From Mycobacterium sp. ITM-2016-00318 (GTDB lineage Bacteria; Actinomycetota; Actinomycetes; Mycobacteriales; Mycobacteriaceae): a stretch of 64,000 nucleotides of DNA. Made by a program: the position numbers and the translations under genes. Of the stretch, positions 1-9,954 are shown piece after piece (the stretch's first letter is position 1; every line of letters starts with the position of its first letter). Under the pieces are notes generated by a model. It was not told the origin of the DNA and ran no database searches. It saw nothing but the letters and a program-made list of their open reading frames with translations. The stretch spans positions 1,178,001 to 1,242,000 of the forward strand of contig NZ_CP134400.1 in NCBI RefSeq assembly GCF_002968285.2, in the 5' to 3' direction.

Positions 1-258
1 CCGCTGTCGGACGCGAACACCACCAACGTGGCCGTCGCCAAGACAGAGGCGACCGAGACCGACCTCCGCCTGGGCATCTTCGCCGAGCCGGGTGAGAGCA
101 CGTCGTCCAGCGATGCCAACACCAATCGTCCGCTGCGCAATGCGCTGAAGGACTTCCACCCGGTCCGCGACGTCGCCAAGGCCGTGTCGGGCACGGTGAA
201 CAAGGCCCTCGGCAAGGACGGCTCCGCGGCCGGGTCCGGGGACGACTCGGCGGGCTAG
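1..258 (+). CDS. C-terminal end of an unidentified protein (5' truncated by window)
   Basis: The reading frame is open from the first base of the window and stops at 258, so this is the tail of a longer gene. About 85 residues are visible. They are hydrophilic, rich in Asn, Thr, Ser, Ala and Gly, with a basic patch around KDFHPVRDVAKAVSG and a Gly/Ser/Asp-rich end. I see no membrane segment, no Cys and no catalytic motif. The composition resembles the low-complexity tail of a mycobacterial secreted or surface protein, but no family can be assigned. It points toward eccB4 and is separated from it by about 140 bp, so the two are probably independent units. A GTG at 28 is an internal in-frame codon rather than a likely start. 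Confidence 0.5.
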   Translation, partial: PLSDANTTNVAVAKTEATETDLRLGIFAEPGESTSSSDANTNRPLRNALKDFHPVRDVAKAVSGTVNKALGKDGSAAGSGDDSAG

Positions 259-397
259 CGGCGTCGAGGCTGCAATCCTGCAGGGAAAGTGCGAGAAGAC
301 CCCTGCGGGAATGCAGTCTCGCGGGCCGACTGGCCGGCCATCCGAATCGGTGAAAGGCCATGCCCCCGAGCGCCGTTAGGCTGGGTGCCGGGGGAGT

Positions 398-1780
398 ATG
401 GCTGGTCAACCGACAACCCGGCTGCAGGTCAGCGGGTACAGATTCCTGGTGCGCCGGATGGAGCACGCGCTGCTGCGCGGAGACATCAGCATGCTGCACG
501 ATCCGATGCGGGCGCAGGCTCTCTCGTTCATCGCGGGCTGCGTGTTGGCGGTCGTCGGCCTTGCGATTTGCGCCATCCTGGCATTCCTTCGGCCGGACAC
601 CCCGGTGGGCGACGCGGCCATCGTCATGTCCCGCGGCTCGGGAGCCCTCTACGTCCGAGTCGGCGACACTTTGCACCCCGTCCTGAACTTGGCGTCGGCG
701 TATCTCGTCACAGGCAGCGCCGCGAAACCGCAGGCCGTGAATGACGCGCACATCAACAGCGCAAAGCGCGGCCCGCTGCTGGGTATCCCCGGCGCACCCG
801 TCGTCGTCGCGAACCCCCTGTCGGTGAACGAGTCTGCGTGGACCATCTGCGAGGACACGACCACCACGTTGATCGCCGGCAAGACAGAAGGCCATGATCG
901 AGGCGATCGGCAGCCCAACATTCTGGTGACGGCCCGCTCGGAGAGCGCCGCGACGACGTACCTGCTCTACGACGGGCAGCGGGCTCAGGTCGATCTTCGC
1001 AATCCAGCCGTCGTTTGGGCACTGCGGCTCGACGGTGTCGAGCCGCGACCCGTGTCGAGGTCGCTTCTTGATGCCATCCCCGAAGCACCGCCGATCGTCG
1101 TGCCCCACATCCCCGACGGCGGATCGACCAGCGCCCTTCGCGGCATGCGCGTCGGCGCAGTGGTGCGGGTGTTACGAGTCGACTCCGACGACTTCTTCGT
1201 CGTGATGGCCGACGGAGTTCAGCGCATCGGCGAAGTCGCGGCGAACCTGGTTCGTTCGCTCGACTCGCAGGGCAGCCGCGGCATCCCGGTCGTGTCGCCC
1301 GACGCTGTCAGCGGGCTCACCGTCGTCGACTCGCTCCCGGTGTCTACATACCCCCAGCGCGCTGGCGCCACTGTTGGTGCTCGCGATGGCGGTGCGCTGT
1401 GCGCGGAATGGCTTCCCGGCGGACCGAAGGTCTCTGTGTGGACCGAAGACGCCATGCCGGCCGCAGGCACCGCGGCTGTGCTGGCGCAGGCCGACGGCGA
1501 GGGAGCCGATATCGACAGCGTCGCTGTGCCACCGGGACGAAGTGCCTACGTACGGGCAGCGTCACTGGTGCGCGGGGATGGCGGCGGCGGTCCTCTGTAT
1601 CTCGTGACCGACACCGGAGTGCTCTACGGCATTCGCGATGAGGACACTGCGAAGATTCTCGGCCTCCAAGGCGAACCTGTCACGGCGCCATGGCCGCTTC
1701 TGTCTCGGCTGCCCCGCGGACCAGAACTGAACCGCGACAGTGCGTTAGTCGCGCGGGACGTTGTCGATCTTCCGCCTTGA
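398..1780 (+). CDS. eccB4: ESX-4 type VII secretion core component EccB4
   Basis: EccB is the mostly periplasmic core subunit of the type VII secretion membrane complex. The protein has 460 residues, usual for the family. It has a short cytoplasmic N-terminus (QVSGYRFLVRRMEHALLRGD, a hallmark of EccB), one membrane helix at about residues 45-65, and a long extracytoplasmic domain with repeated DGxxY/R elements and two Cys (in WTICED and GALCAEW) that could form the family disulfide. The ATG at 398 is preceded by GGGGAG at a good distance. Its 3' end overlaps the convergent mycP4 gene by 36 bp. Neighbours mycP4, eccD4, eccC4, esxU and esxT make this the ESX-4 locus (Rv3450c by recall). No eccA or eccE gene and no PE/PPE genes are present, as expected for ESX-4. 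Confidence 0.93.
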   Translation: MAGQPTTRLQVSGYRFLVRRMEHALLRGDISMLHDPMRAQALSFIAGCVLAVVGLAICAILAFLRPDTPVGDAAIVMSRGSGALYVRVGDTLHPVLNLASAYLVTGSAAKPQAVNDAHINSAKRGPLLGIPGAPVVVANPLSVNESAWTICEDTTTTLIAGKTEGHDRGDRQPNILVTARSESAATTYLLYDGQRAQVDLRNPAVVWALRLDGVEPRPVSRSLLDAIPEAPPIVVPHIPDGGSTSALRGMRVGAVVRVLRVDSDDFFVVMADGVQRIGEVAANLVRSLDSQGSRGIPVVSPDAVSGLTVVDSLPVSTYPQRAGATVGARDGGALCAEWLPGGPKVSVWTEDAMPAAGTAAVLAQADGEGADIDSVAVPPGRSAYVRAASLVRGDGGGGPLYLVTDTGVLYGIRDEDTAKILGLQGEPVTAPWPLLSRLPRGPELNRDSALVARDVVDLPP

Positions 1781-3136
1781 GCGACCGAGTGTGGCCGTCA
1801 TCGCCAGCGCGGCTGTAACCATTGCGACGCATAACCCTGCACCGCCGAACGCGATACGTCGCCCGCTTCCGTCTTGCTGAGGATCACGCTCGGGCAAGTC
1901 GGGAACGACACCATCGTTGGCCGACTCGGTCATGGGTGCGACCATGCTCGTGGTCGCGGCACCACCGCTGACCGCGGCGAGCGCATCGACGACACCGTGA
2001 CCGACGAAGGGGTCCCAACCGGCCGGGGGACGGTGCGCGGTCTCCTTGATCCGCTGCATCACCTGCCGCGCGGTCAGATGCGGGGATCGTGCTCGCACGA
2101 GAGCGACGATGCCACTCACCACAGGCGCCGCATAACTCGTTCCCACGATCGCCGTCGGGTTGCCCAGTACCGGAAGAGAATCGACAAGACCTTCTCCGTC
2201 GGCGTCGAGTGACACAACGCCCTCTCCCGGGGCCGCGACGTCGACCCATGGCCCCGCGAGAGTGAACCGTGACGGCACTCCCCGCGGATCGGTCGATCCC
2301 ACCGTGAGCACGTACTCGTCATACCAGGCCGGGGTCACAACGACTTTCACGGCTGCCCAGTCGGGTTGGCCGGGATGAGCCGGATCCGACGGAGGATTCT
2401 GCTCCGGGCACTGGCCGAGTCCGCCGACATTTCCGGCCGCCGCGACGACAACGACGTTCTTGACATCCACCGCGTACGCGAGGGCTGCGCCGAGGGCGCG
2501 GTCGTCGAGATCGGCGGCCGCTTCGAGGCAGGCGATCGATGACACGTTAATCACCGAAGCTCCCATGTCCGCCGCGGTCCGTACCGCTTCGGCCAGCGTG
2601 TCGACGTCCCCGAAGCCAGGAGCCGACTGGCCGACAGGCGCGAACTTCACACTTGACTGCCTGATGCCGATGATCGTTGCCTCGGGAGCGACACTGCTGA
2701 ATCCTGCATTGTCCGTGGGGTCGTCGGCGGCACCGATGATGCCGGCGACGATCGTTCCGTGCCCGTCGCAGTCGTCCGTGCCGTCGCCGCTGTGGACGTA
2801 ATCGCCGCCGGGTACGAGGTGAGGCAGCAGACGGTGGCGCGCAACGCCGGTGTCGATCACGGCAACGGTCTGACCGGATCCTCGGCTGAGTGCCCAAACC
2901 TGGGGGAGATCGAGAGTCTCGAGTTGTTCTCCGGCCGCAGGCCTTTTCCGCGCAGGGGTCGAGACCAAGCAATCCTGGCGTTGCTCGGTTGCTTGCGGTG
3001 GAGCGGGCGGTCGCGGATCGGGTAACAGCGCATCATCGATCACCGGCGGCGTGACGGCAACGGCAACCGGTGACATCCAGACGGAGGCGGACGTCAGCGC
3101 TATGGCGCCCGCGATGCGCGCAGATCGGTAGCTCAT
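1745..3136 (-). CDS. mycP4: Mycosin MycP4, membrane-anchored subtilisin-like protease of ESX-4
   Basis: Mycosins are S8-family serine proteases fixed to the periplasmic face of type VII secretion systems. The 463-residue product starts with a signal peptide (about residues 1-27, ending near AVAVTP). It carries the catalytic triad: Asp95 in VAVIDTG, His126 in DGHGTIVAGI and Ser334 in GTSYAAPVVSG. The oxyanion Asn236 is in AAAGN. A C-terminal hydrophobic segment at about 430-452, followed by RSRRK, is the membrane anchor. Cys pairs (56 and 123 region, 203 and 243 region) fit the mycosin disulfides. It overlaps eccD4 by 4 bp (stop over start), so the two are cotranscribed, and it converges on eccB4 with a 36-bp overlap. 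Confidence 0.93.
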   Translation of the reverse strand: MSYRSARIAGAIALTSASVWMSPVAVAVTPPVIDDALLPDPRPPAPPQATEQRQDCLVSTPARKRPAAGEQLETLDLPQVWALSRGSGQTVAVIDTGVARHRLLPHLVPGGDYVHSGDGTDDCDGHGTIVAGIIGAADDPTDNAGFSSVAPEATIIGIRQSSVKFAPVGQSAPGFGDVDTLAEAVRTAADMGASVINVSSIACLEAAADLDDRALGAALAYAVDVKNVVVVAAAGNVGGLGQCPEQNPPSDPAHPGQPDWAAVKVVVTPAWYDEYVLTVGSTDPRGVPSRFTLAGPWVDVAAPGEGVVSLDADGEGLVDSLPVLGNPTAIVGTSYAAPVVSGIVALVRARSPHLTARQVMQRIKETAHRPPAGWDPFVGHGVVDALAAVSGGAATTSMVAPMTESANDGVVPDLPERDPQQDGSGRRIAFGGAGLCVAMVTAALAMTATLGRSRRKIDNVPRD

Positions 3137-4515
3137 GTCAGGCTCAGGCCACGGACAAGGTCGAACACGCCACCGATCCAGAGCGCCAAGGGTACGACCC
3201 CTGCGAGTGAGATGTAGTCCGCGGCCTCGAGACTGCGTCGCGTGAGCGGGCCCAGCCGCGACGCCAGATCAACCCGCGTGAGCCCCAATGCACCCGCGCC
3301 GACACCTACCGCGGTAAGACAGATCCAGGCGCCGTGAGCGGGCGACGACATCATCATCGACGCGAAAGCAGCGGTGACGCAGACAAACCCGGCAAGAAGC
3401 ACAGATGCCGATCGGACTGCACCGCGTTGTTGGCAACCCCGAAATATCAGTGCCGCGGACACTGTGATCGCGAAGGCGGTGCGAACCCACACGCTTGTGC
3501 CGTGTCCGCCGAATACCACCAACACGACACCCAGTGCACAAGCCAACGAGAGGCCGGCCAATAGACCCGTCAACACATCGTGGCCCCGCGCGGCTTTCGG
3601 CAGGCCAGCGGCCACAGGGAGAATCGTGTCGTCGTCTGACTGTTCTGAGGTCGGCATCCGTGGCGAGAGCCCCGCTACGACGATGGAAACCTTGGCTGCG
3701 ACAGTCAGCATGGCCAGTGATGCGGCCGAAAGAAAACATCCGAGTGTCGCGGGCGGTATGGGCCAAACCGTCGCGACGGCAAAGGCGATGGCCACCATCA
3801 GTGAGAATGTCGTGATCGCTGTGAACAACGTCGAGCCGCATGCGGTGACACGAAGCAACACCGTCGCCACAGCTGAGCAGATCGCCGCCGCCAGAAAGAA
3901 GCCCGGCGGTGTTGGGCCCCCTGGCACGATCAGGTATCCGGCCACTGCCCCGAAGGCGACTGCCGCCATGCCAATCGACGGGGTGGCCGATTGTTCCAAT
4001 CCGAGACGGCCCGCGATCACAGCCGAAACCGCCGCCGCGATGGCGACGATTGCAGCGGTCACCGCACGGTTGTTCTGCGCCACCTCTGTCGGCCAGACAA
4101 GACTCGCCGCGCCGAGCCCCGCTGACCACAACCAGGCACCCTCGCCCAGACGGCGCACCCAGCCGGTGTCGCCGTGCTTCCGGGCTGATGTATCGACGAC
4201 GTAGTCAATGAGATCGCCGCACGCAGGAGGAGGTATCAGATCAACTGTGGTGAGTAAGAGGAGGTCACCATCATGAACATCATTCTCCTGCAACGTCAAC
4301 GACTCATCGAGCGTCGAACCATCCAGCTGCGACAACCTCCACTGCTGTCGGCTGTCTCCCGCGCCACTCGCATCGGGCTGCCCACCGACGAGGTCGACGA
4401 CGCACGGCATCAGCTCGCCAAGGTCCATCCGCGCGGGCACCACGAGATCCACCGTTGACGAGTAGTCCTCGCCATGCGAACACACCGCGATCCGACATAC
4501 TTCCGCAACCGTCAT
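3133..4515 (-). CDS. eccD4: ESX-4 membrane channel component EccD4
   Basis: EccD is the multi-spanning subunit thought to line the type VII secretion pore. The product (460 residues from the ATG at 4515) begins with a ubiquitin-like domain of about 95 residues (beta-grasp pattern, RIAVCSHGEDYSSTVDLVVP). About eleven hydrophobic helices follow from residue 120 to the end, matching the family. An in-frame GTG at 4521 would add two residues, but the GGCGGGG stretch upstream suits the ATG better. The gene is divergent from eccC4 across about 100 bp, which must hold both promoters, and its stop overlaps the mycP4 start. Colinearity with Rv3448 is from recall. Confidence 0.92.
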   Translation of the reverse strand: MTVAEVCRIAVCSHGEDYSSTVDLVVPARMDLGELMPCVVDLVGGQPDASGAGDSRQQWRLSQLDGSTLDESLTLQENDVHDGDLLLLTTVDLIPPPACGDLIDYVVDTSARKHGDTGWVRRLGEGAWLWSAGLGAASLVWPTEVAQNNRAVTAAIVAIAAAVSAVIAGRLGLEQSATPSIGMAAVAFGAVAGYLIVPGGPTPPGFFLAAAICSAVATVLLRVTACGSTLFTAITTFSLMVAIAFAVATVWPIPPATLGCFLSAASLAMLTVAAKVSIVVAGLSPRMPTSEQSDDDTILPVAAGLPKAARGHDVLTGLLAGLSLACALGVVLVVFGGHGTSVWVRTAFAITVSAALIFRGCQQRGAVRSASVLLAGFVCVTAAFASMMMSSPAHGAWICLTAVGVGAGALGLTRVDLASRLGPLTRRSLEAADYISLAGVVPLALWIGGVFDLVRGLSLT

Positions 4516-4621
4516 ATCCACCCCCGCCGATCACCGTAACCGTGTCCGCACTTGGCGATCGGCGACGAATTGAAGGCTGTGGACATGGAACGGAATCGGT
4601 TGCAGCCGCGTCTACTTCTCG

Positions 4622-7600
4622 ATGGAGTTCTTGACGCAGCCGCGTCTGGCGGCGCCCCAACCGGCGCAGGGCGAGATCATCGTGAAGCCTCCGCCTGACG
4701 TGCCGCGAGAGACACCGGGCAATCCGCTTGCGCGGCTGCTACCCGTTGCGATGCTCGTCGCAACGGCAGGAATGATGGTCGTCTACGTCGCATCGGGAAC
4801 ATCGGCGACGCGCAATCCCATGTTCGTGTTCTTTCCGGTCATGATGCTCGCGTCGCTGATCGGCACGCTCGCTACTGGCGCACGCGGCGGAAGCCGAGCC
4901 GGCGAGATCAATCAGGCCCGCCGCGAGTACTTCCGCTACCTCACTTCACTGAAGTCACAACTCGCGGAGACCACAGACCAGCAGCGGCGTTCGCTTTCCT
5001 GGCACAACCCAGAGCCGGCCTTGCTGTGGGCGATGATCGGCAGCAGGCGCATGTGGGAGCGCGAACCCGGCGACGGCGACTTCGGGCACACCCGAATCGG
5101 GACAGGGCCGAAGCCACTGTCAACACCGGTCGTCGTACCAGACCTCGGGCCCCCGGGAAATTCCGATCCGGTGACGTCTGCGGAATTACGGCGGCTTGTC
5201 CGGAGTCGCTCGACGGTGCCGGACCTTCCGCTGTCGATCGCGCTGACGGAGCTCAACACCATTGTGATCGACGGCGAGGCGACGGACGGCCGAAGCCTGA
5301 TACGCGCACTGCTCTGCCATCTCGCCGTGATGCATGGCCCAGAAGATTTACGCATTGCCGCTGCGGTCGATCCGCTCACAGCTCGAGAATGGGATTGGCT
5401 AAAATGGCTGCCGCACCATCACCATCCGCATGCCGTCGACGACGGCGGACCTGCACGTCTGACGTACCACAGCCTTACGGCCGCCGAGACCGCGTTCGCT
5501 GACTGCAACAGCAGCCACGTAGTGCTCGTCATAGACAGCGACCTGATTCCCCGTAGACGTCAGTTGCCTGGCGCGGCAACGACTATCGCGCTAGGCACAG
5601 CCCGCGACCGCGTCGCCGACCTTCACATCGTTGTAAGCGACGGTCACCTGGTCGTCAGACGTGACGACGGTGACGAGGCACTGGGGTGCCCCGACGCGAT
5701 GACCGCAGGGCAGGCGCTCGCTGTCGCTCGGCGACTCTCCCGATTCAGGCCCATCTCGACACCTTCGGCAGCGGTGCGTATTCCACCGTCGATCCCGTGG
5801 CCGCAGCTGATGGGTAGCGACGGTGGCGACGGGCTCGACCTCCTCGGACCCCGGCCTGCGCTTCGCCGCTTCGACGGCATGTTGAGTGTTACCATCGGCG
5901 TCTCGGAAATCGGTGAGCGGGTCGTACTCGACATCAAGGAGGCCGCCGCCGGAGGGATGGGGCCGCACGGGCTCTGCATCGGCGCAACAGGTTCCGGGAA
6001 GTCGGAGTTTCTGCGCACCCTCACACTCGGCATGGTCACCGCGCATCCAGCGGAGGTTCTCAACCTGGTCCTCATCGACTTCAAGGGCGGCGCGACGTTC
6101 CTGGGCTTCGAGCGAGCACCGCATGTCGCCGCGGTAATCACGAATCTGGCGGACGAAGCACACCTCGTTGCTCGCATGAAAGACGCGTTGGCCGGCGAAG
6201 TCAACAGGCGTCAGGAACTGCTGAGAGCGGCGGGCAACTTCGCCAATATCGCGGACTACAACGCAGCGCGTATCGACGGCGCCGATCTGCGCCCCCTGCC
6301 GGCCTTGTTCGTCGTCGTCGACGAATTCTCCGAACTGCTCAGTCAGCATCCCGACTTCATTGATCTGTTCATCGCCATCGGCCGGCTCGGCCGCTCACTC
6401 GGCATGCACCTCCTGCTTGCCAGCCAACGCGTCGACGAGGGCAGGCTGCGCGGACTGGAGTCACACCTGTCGTACCGAGTGTGCTTGAAAACGTTCTCGG
6501 CGGCCGAATCCCGTTCGGTTCTAGGCCTTCCCGACGCCTATCATCTGCCGAGCACACCCGGTGCGGCGTACTTGAAGACCGGCTCTGGTGACCCATTGCG
6601 ATTTCAGACCGCGTTCGTCTCCGGGCCCTACGTGAGCACCCGAAGGCGTGTCGCCGGCACCGCCAACCCGCCGACGCCGCTTGTGTACACGGCGGCATCG
6701 ATGGGCCCAGTCATATCATCGAGTGGGCTGCCGAGCCAATCATCGGCCACCTCCACTCGGACGATCCTCGACACGGTGCTCGATCAGCTCGAGGGCCGCG
6801 GCCCGACCGCTCACCAGGTATGGCTACCGCCGCTGAGGGACTCGCCGAAGCTCGAGTCCCTGCTGTCACACTTCCGAACCGATGCACCGCTGACGGTGCC
6901 GATCGGGCTGGTGGACTGCCCTTACGAACAGCGTCGTGACTTCCTGGCGGCCCAACTCGCCGGTGCCACCGGGAATGTCGCGGTCGTCGGTGGTCCGCGG
7001 TCGGGTAAGTCGACGGCGCTGAAGACCTTGATGCTGGGACTCGCCGAGACACACGACCCGCGCGACGTGCAGTTCTACTGCCTGGACTTCGGGGGCGGAA
7101 TGCTGTCGTCGTTGTCCACGCTTCCGCACGTCGGATCGGTGGCGGGCCGACGTGACGTCGAGCTGGTGCGGCGGACGGTCGTCCAACTGGAGTCGCTGTT
7201 GCGATCGCGGGAGGAGCGGCGAAACTCGGGCGATGAGGCCGTTCGCGATGACCCGTATGGCGACGTCTTCCTCGTCGTCGACGGATGGGCCACTATTCGT
7301 CAGGAGTACGACGCCCTCGAGGCATCGATCACCGCTCTTGCGGCACAGGGCCTTTCCTATGGGCTTCATGTGGTTGTCTCGGCGTCACGGTGGGCCGAGA
7401 TACGTCCGGCGTTGAAAGACCTGATCGGCACGCGGATCGAATTGCGCCTGGGAGATCCCGCGGAATCCGAGATGGACCGCAAGCGTGCCCGTCAGCTGAT
7501 CCAAAGCCCACCCGGTCGCGGTACCACTCGCGATGGGCGCGAGCTAGTCATCGCGGATTCCCGATTCGACCCGTCAACCGCTGACAGGTTGCGCACCCGC

Positions 7601-8389
7601 TACTCGGATCGCGTCGCTCCACGCATAGAGGTGCTCCCGGCGCTGGTCGAATACAACGCGATTCTCGTCCATTCACGGGTCCAGCGGTCAGGGACACACA
7701 TTCTGATGGGCGTGGGTGAGGCCGAGTTGGCGCCGATGACAGTCGATTTCGCGGCGGAGCCGCATTTAGTCGTCCTCGGGGAGGGGGAGTGTGGCAAGAC
7801 GAGCGTGCTGCGGACACTCTGCAACGACATCGTCCGAACGAACACGGCGGAGGCCGCTCAGCTGTTCATTGTCGATTTTCGGCGCACGCTGCTCGGCGTC
7901 ATCGAATCCGAACACCTCGCGGGCTATATCCCATCCTCCGCTGCGCTGACCTCGCGTCTTGGCGCCCTGGTGCAGCGCCTTCGTGCGCGGATACCCGGCG
8001 CGGACGTCACCCAGCAGCAATTGCGGACGCGGTCGTGGTGGACGGGCCCCGAGATGTACGTCGTCATCGACGACTACGACCTTGTGGCCCCGCAGGGGGG
8101 TGTCAATCCGCTTGCGGCGCTTCTCGAATTTCTCCCCTACGCGAAGGATCTCGGACTGCATATCGTTGTGGCCCGGCGCTCCGGCGGTGCTGCGCGAGCG
8201 ATGTTCGATCCGCTGCTCGCCGCGCTGCGCGATCTCGGAACCATGGGTTTGATGATGAGCGCCAGTCCCGACGAGGGCGTCCTCCTTGGCTCCGTTCGCC
8301 CGTCGCGTCTGCCGCCCGGCCGCGGGACGCTAATCACACGCGAGCGCCCGCAACAGCTCGTCCAGATCGCGTGGATCGATCCAACATGA
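4622..8389 (+). CDS. eccC4: ESX-4 motor ATPase EccC4 (FtsK/SpoIIIE type)
   Basis: EccC is the cytoplasmic motor that recognises WXG100 substrates and drives type VII secretion. The single 1255-residue chain has two N-terminal membrane helices (about 38-58 and 67-87), a DUF domain, then three ATPase modules. Walker A motifs are GATGSGKS at about 454, GGPRSGKS at about 790 and GEGECGKT at about 1053. Matching Walker B strands are FVVVDEF at about 563, FLVVDGW at about 883 and YVVIDDY at about 1146. Only the first module has the Asp-Glu pair expected for efficient hydrolysis, the usual EccC pattern. Its stop overlaps the next gene in ATGA, and it runs as one operon through esxT. Unlike ESX-1, EccC4 is not split into two polypeptides. 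Confidence 0.95.
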   Translation: MEFLTQPRLAAPQPAQGEIIVKPPPDVPRETPGNPLARLLPVAMLVATAGMMVVYVASGTSATRNPMFVFFPVMMLASLIGTLATGARGGSRAGEINQARREYFRYLTSLKSQLAETTDQQRRSLSWHNPEPALLWAMIGSRRMWEREPGDGDFGHTRIGTGPKPLSTPVVVPDLGPPGNSDPVTSAELRRLVRSRSTVPDLPLSIALTELNTIVIDGEATDGRSLIRALLCHLAVMHGPEDLRIAAAVDPLTAREWDWLKWLPHHHHPHAVDDGGPARLTYHSLTAAETAFADCNSSHVVLVIDSDLIPRRRQLPGAATTIALGTARDRVADLHIVVSDGHLVVRRDDGDEALGCPDAMTAGQALAVARRLSRFRPISTPSAAVRIPPSIPWPQLMGSDGGDGLDLLGPRPALRRFDGMLSVTIGVSEIGERVVLDIKEAAAGGMGPHGLCIGATGSGKSEFLRTLTLGMVTAHPAEVLNLVLIDFKGGATFLGFERAPHVAAVITNLADEAHLVARMKDALAGEVNRRQELLRAAGNFANIADYNAARIDGADLRPLPALFVVVDEFSELLSQHPDFIDLFIAIGRLGRSLGMHLLLASQRVDEGRLRGLESHLSYRVCLKTFSAAESRSVLGLPDAYHLPSTPGAAYLKTGSGDPLRFQTAFVSGPYVSTRRRVAGTANPPTPLVYTAASMGPVISSSGLPSQSSATSTRTILDTVLDQLEGRGPTAHQVWLPPLRDSPKLESLLSHFRTDAPLTVPIGLVDCPYEQRRDFLAAQLAGATGNVAVVGGPRSGKSTALKTLMLGLAETHDPRDVQFYCLDFGGGMLSSLSTLPHVGSVAGRRDVELVRRTVVQLESLLRSREERRNSGDEAVRDDPYGDVFLVVDGWATIRQEYDALEASITALAAQGLSYGLHVVVSASRWAEIRPALKDLIGTRIELRLGDPAESEMDRKRARQLIQSPPGRGTTRDGRELVIADSRFDPSTADRLRTRYSDRVAPRIEVLPALVEYNAILVHSRVQRSGTHILMGVGEAELAPMTVDFAAEPHLVVLGEGECGKTSVLRTLCNDIVRTNTAEAAQLFIVDFRRTLLGVIESEHLAGYIPSSAALTSRLGALVQRLRARIPGADVTQQQLRTRSWWTGPEMYVVIDDYDLVAPQGGVNPLAALLEFLPYAKDLGLHIVVARRSGGAARAMFDPLLAALRDLGTMGLMMSASPDEGVLLGSVRPSRLPPGRGTLITRERPQQLVQIAWIDPT

Positions 8390-9549
8390 GCGGCTGTGTT
8401 GTGGAGGTGGGTCCGGCAACGGTCCGCGGACCGCGCCCCGTGCCACATCATCTGGTGACGACTGCTCTGGAATGCATCGACGACGAGATCGCGATCGTCG
8501 ACGACGCGCCCGTGGCGGTGACAGCGCTTTGGCGCGAGGTGTTTCACGCGGCGCTGCCCGACGGCGCCGCCTCTGCTGTCCTTGTGTGTCCGACATGGTG
8601 GCCGACGACGCGCGTCGAATGCGTGCGTGAGGCTGCAGAGGCCAGGTCGGCGGAAGTCACCGTGCTGCAACGCGCCGAGGCGCTGGGCCGAACGGCTCCC
8701 GCCGGCTCGATCGTTATCGAAATCGCACCCGAGTTCGTTGTCACGATATGTGCGGGCGACGTCGTCGCGGCTGATCCGCGTTTAGGCGAGACGTCGGACG
8801 TCGCACGATCGGTTGCGGAGCACATCGGCCGGCCGACCGCTGTGCTGGTGGACGCACCGAAAGGGGTCGTCGGCGCAGTGGAACTCGCCGGTGCCATCTG
8901 CCGACACCTCTGCACCGACGGCGTATCCGCGACGACTGTGCACCCGGACCGGGTATTGCGTCCGAGCGAGAAGCCGCCGCACGCCAGCTACGTGACGGAG
9001 GCGGCGCGGTGGAAGCGGGGAAGACCCGCTGTACGAGCCGGCCTCGTCGGTTCGGTATCGATGACGGTTCTGTGTCTCGGCCTTGCTCTCGGTTCGAACG
9101 AACCCAACCCGATGTCGACCCCGATGACCCTTCTGGTCGAGGGTCGGGTCGCGCTGAAAGTTCCTGCGCTGTGGGCGGTACGGCGCATCACATCCGGGCC
9201 GGGGTCTGCGCGGGTGCAGGTGACGGCACCGGACGGTTCGAGCGCCGTGCTGGTGACGCAGTCGCGGGTGAAGAAGGGTGAGACGCTGACGACGACGGCG
9301 GCGGCATTGCGCAGTGCTCTCGGCGACCAGGACGCAGGTGTGTTCAGCCGCTTCAATCCCGACGACCGTCGTGCGAATCGGACAGCGGTCACATACCGGG
9401 AGATCCGCGGCGCACGCCAGATCGACTGGACGGTGTTGGTCGACGACACCGTGCGCATCGGTGTGGGATGCCAGAGCGCTCACGGCGATGACGACGCCGT
9501 CCGGCTCGTCTGCGACGAGGCGATCCGGTCGGTGCACGCGATTTTCTGA
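8386..9549 (+). CDS. Type VII secretion-associated protein (TIGR03931 / Rv3446c-like)
   Basis: The frame stays open far upstream inside eccC4, but the ATG at 8386 forms an ATGA overlap with the eccC4 stop and is the credible start, giving 387 residues. The N-terminal half (1-205) is an acidic, nucleotide-fold-like domain with an actin/Hsp70 flavour ([26 protein letters not shown]). A single membrane helix follows at about 215-235, then an extracytoplasmic C-terminal domain. This layout matches the accessory protein found beside eccC and the Esx genes in ESX-4 loci (Rv3446c by recall). Its biochemical role is not established. The position between the motor and its substrates suggests a part in substrate handling or complex assembly, which is inference. 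Confidence 0.82.
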   Translation: MSGCVVEVGPATVRGPRPVPHHLVTTALECIDDEIAIVDDAPVAVTALWREVFHAALPDGAASAVLVCPTWWPTTRVECVREAAEARSAEVTVLQRAEALGRTAPAGSIVIEIAPEFVVTICAGDVVAADPRLGETSDVARSVAEHIGRPTAVLVDAPKGVVGAVELAGAICRHLCTDGVSATTVHPDRVLRPSEKPPHASYVTEAARWKRGRPAVRAGLVGSVSMTVLCLGLALGSNEPNPMSTPMTLLVEGRVALKVPALWAVRRITSGPGSARVQVTAPDGSSAVLVTQSRVKKGETLTTTAAALRSALGDQDAGVFSRFNPDDRRANRTAVTYREIRGARQIDWTVLVDDTVRIGVGCQSAHGDDDAVRLVCDEAIRSVHAIF

Positions 9550-9619
9550 TTCGACGGAACCAGACGCCGTCGCGTCGCGTCGTAAAACACAACTCGACCA
9601 AGAACGCGAAAGGACCCAG

Positions 9620-9943
9620 ATGACAACATCGGCTGGCGGATCGCTCACGACCGACCTCGATCTGATGACGGCGGTGGCGGGCAAGATCGACGCCCGAAAC
9701 GAGGAGATCCGCGCGATGCTGCAGTCGTTCATCGGCCGGATGGTCAGCGTGCCGCCGTCGGTGTGGGGAGGCGTGGCCGCCGCACGTTTCAGAGACGTCG
9801 TGGATCGCTGGAACGGAGAGTCGACGAAGCTCCATGCCGCCCTGCAGCGGATCGCGGAAACCATGCGCGTCAACGAGCGGTCGCTACGCGAGGCGGCGGA
9901 CAGCCATTCGCATCAAATCGGCGCCGTCGGCACGAACATCTGA
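9620..9943 (+). CDS. esxU: WXG100-family ESX-4 substrate EsxU
   Basis: The 107-residue product is a small helical-hairpin protein of the WXG100 superfamily, secreted as a dimer with its partner. The turn motif is W49-G50-G51 in [13 protein letters not shown], between two amphipathic helices. The ATG at 9620 is preceded by GAAAGGA at 7-8 bases and was preferred over the longer open frame from 9314, which runs inside the previous gene. EsxT starts 11 bp after the stop. The C-terminus ends [12 protein letters not shown], without a clear YxxxD/E export signal, as is common when the partner carries it. Confidence 0.9.
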   Translation: MTTSAGGSLTTDLDLMTAVAGKIDARNEEIRAMLQSFIGRMVSVPPSVWGGVAAARFRDVVDRWNGESTKLHAALQRIAETMRVNERSLREAADSHSHQIGAVGTNI

Positions 9944-9954
9944 GGAGCCTGACC

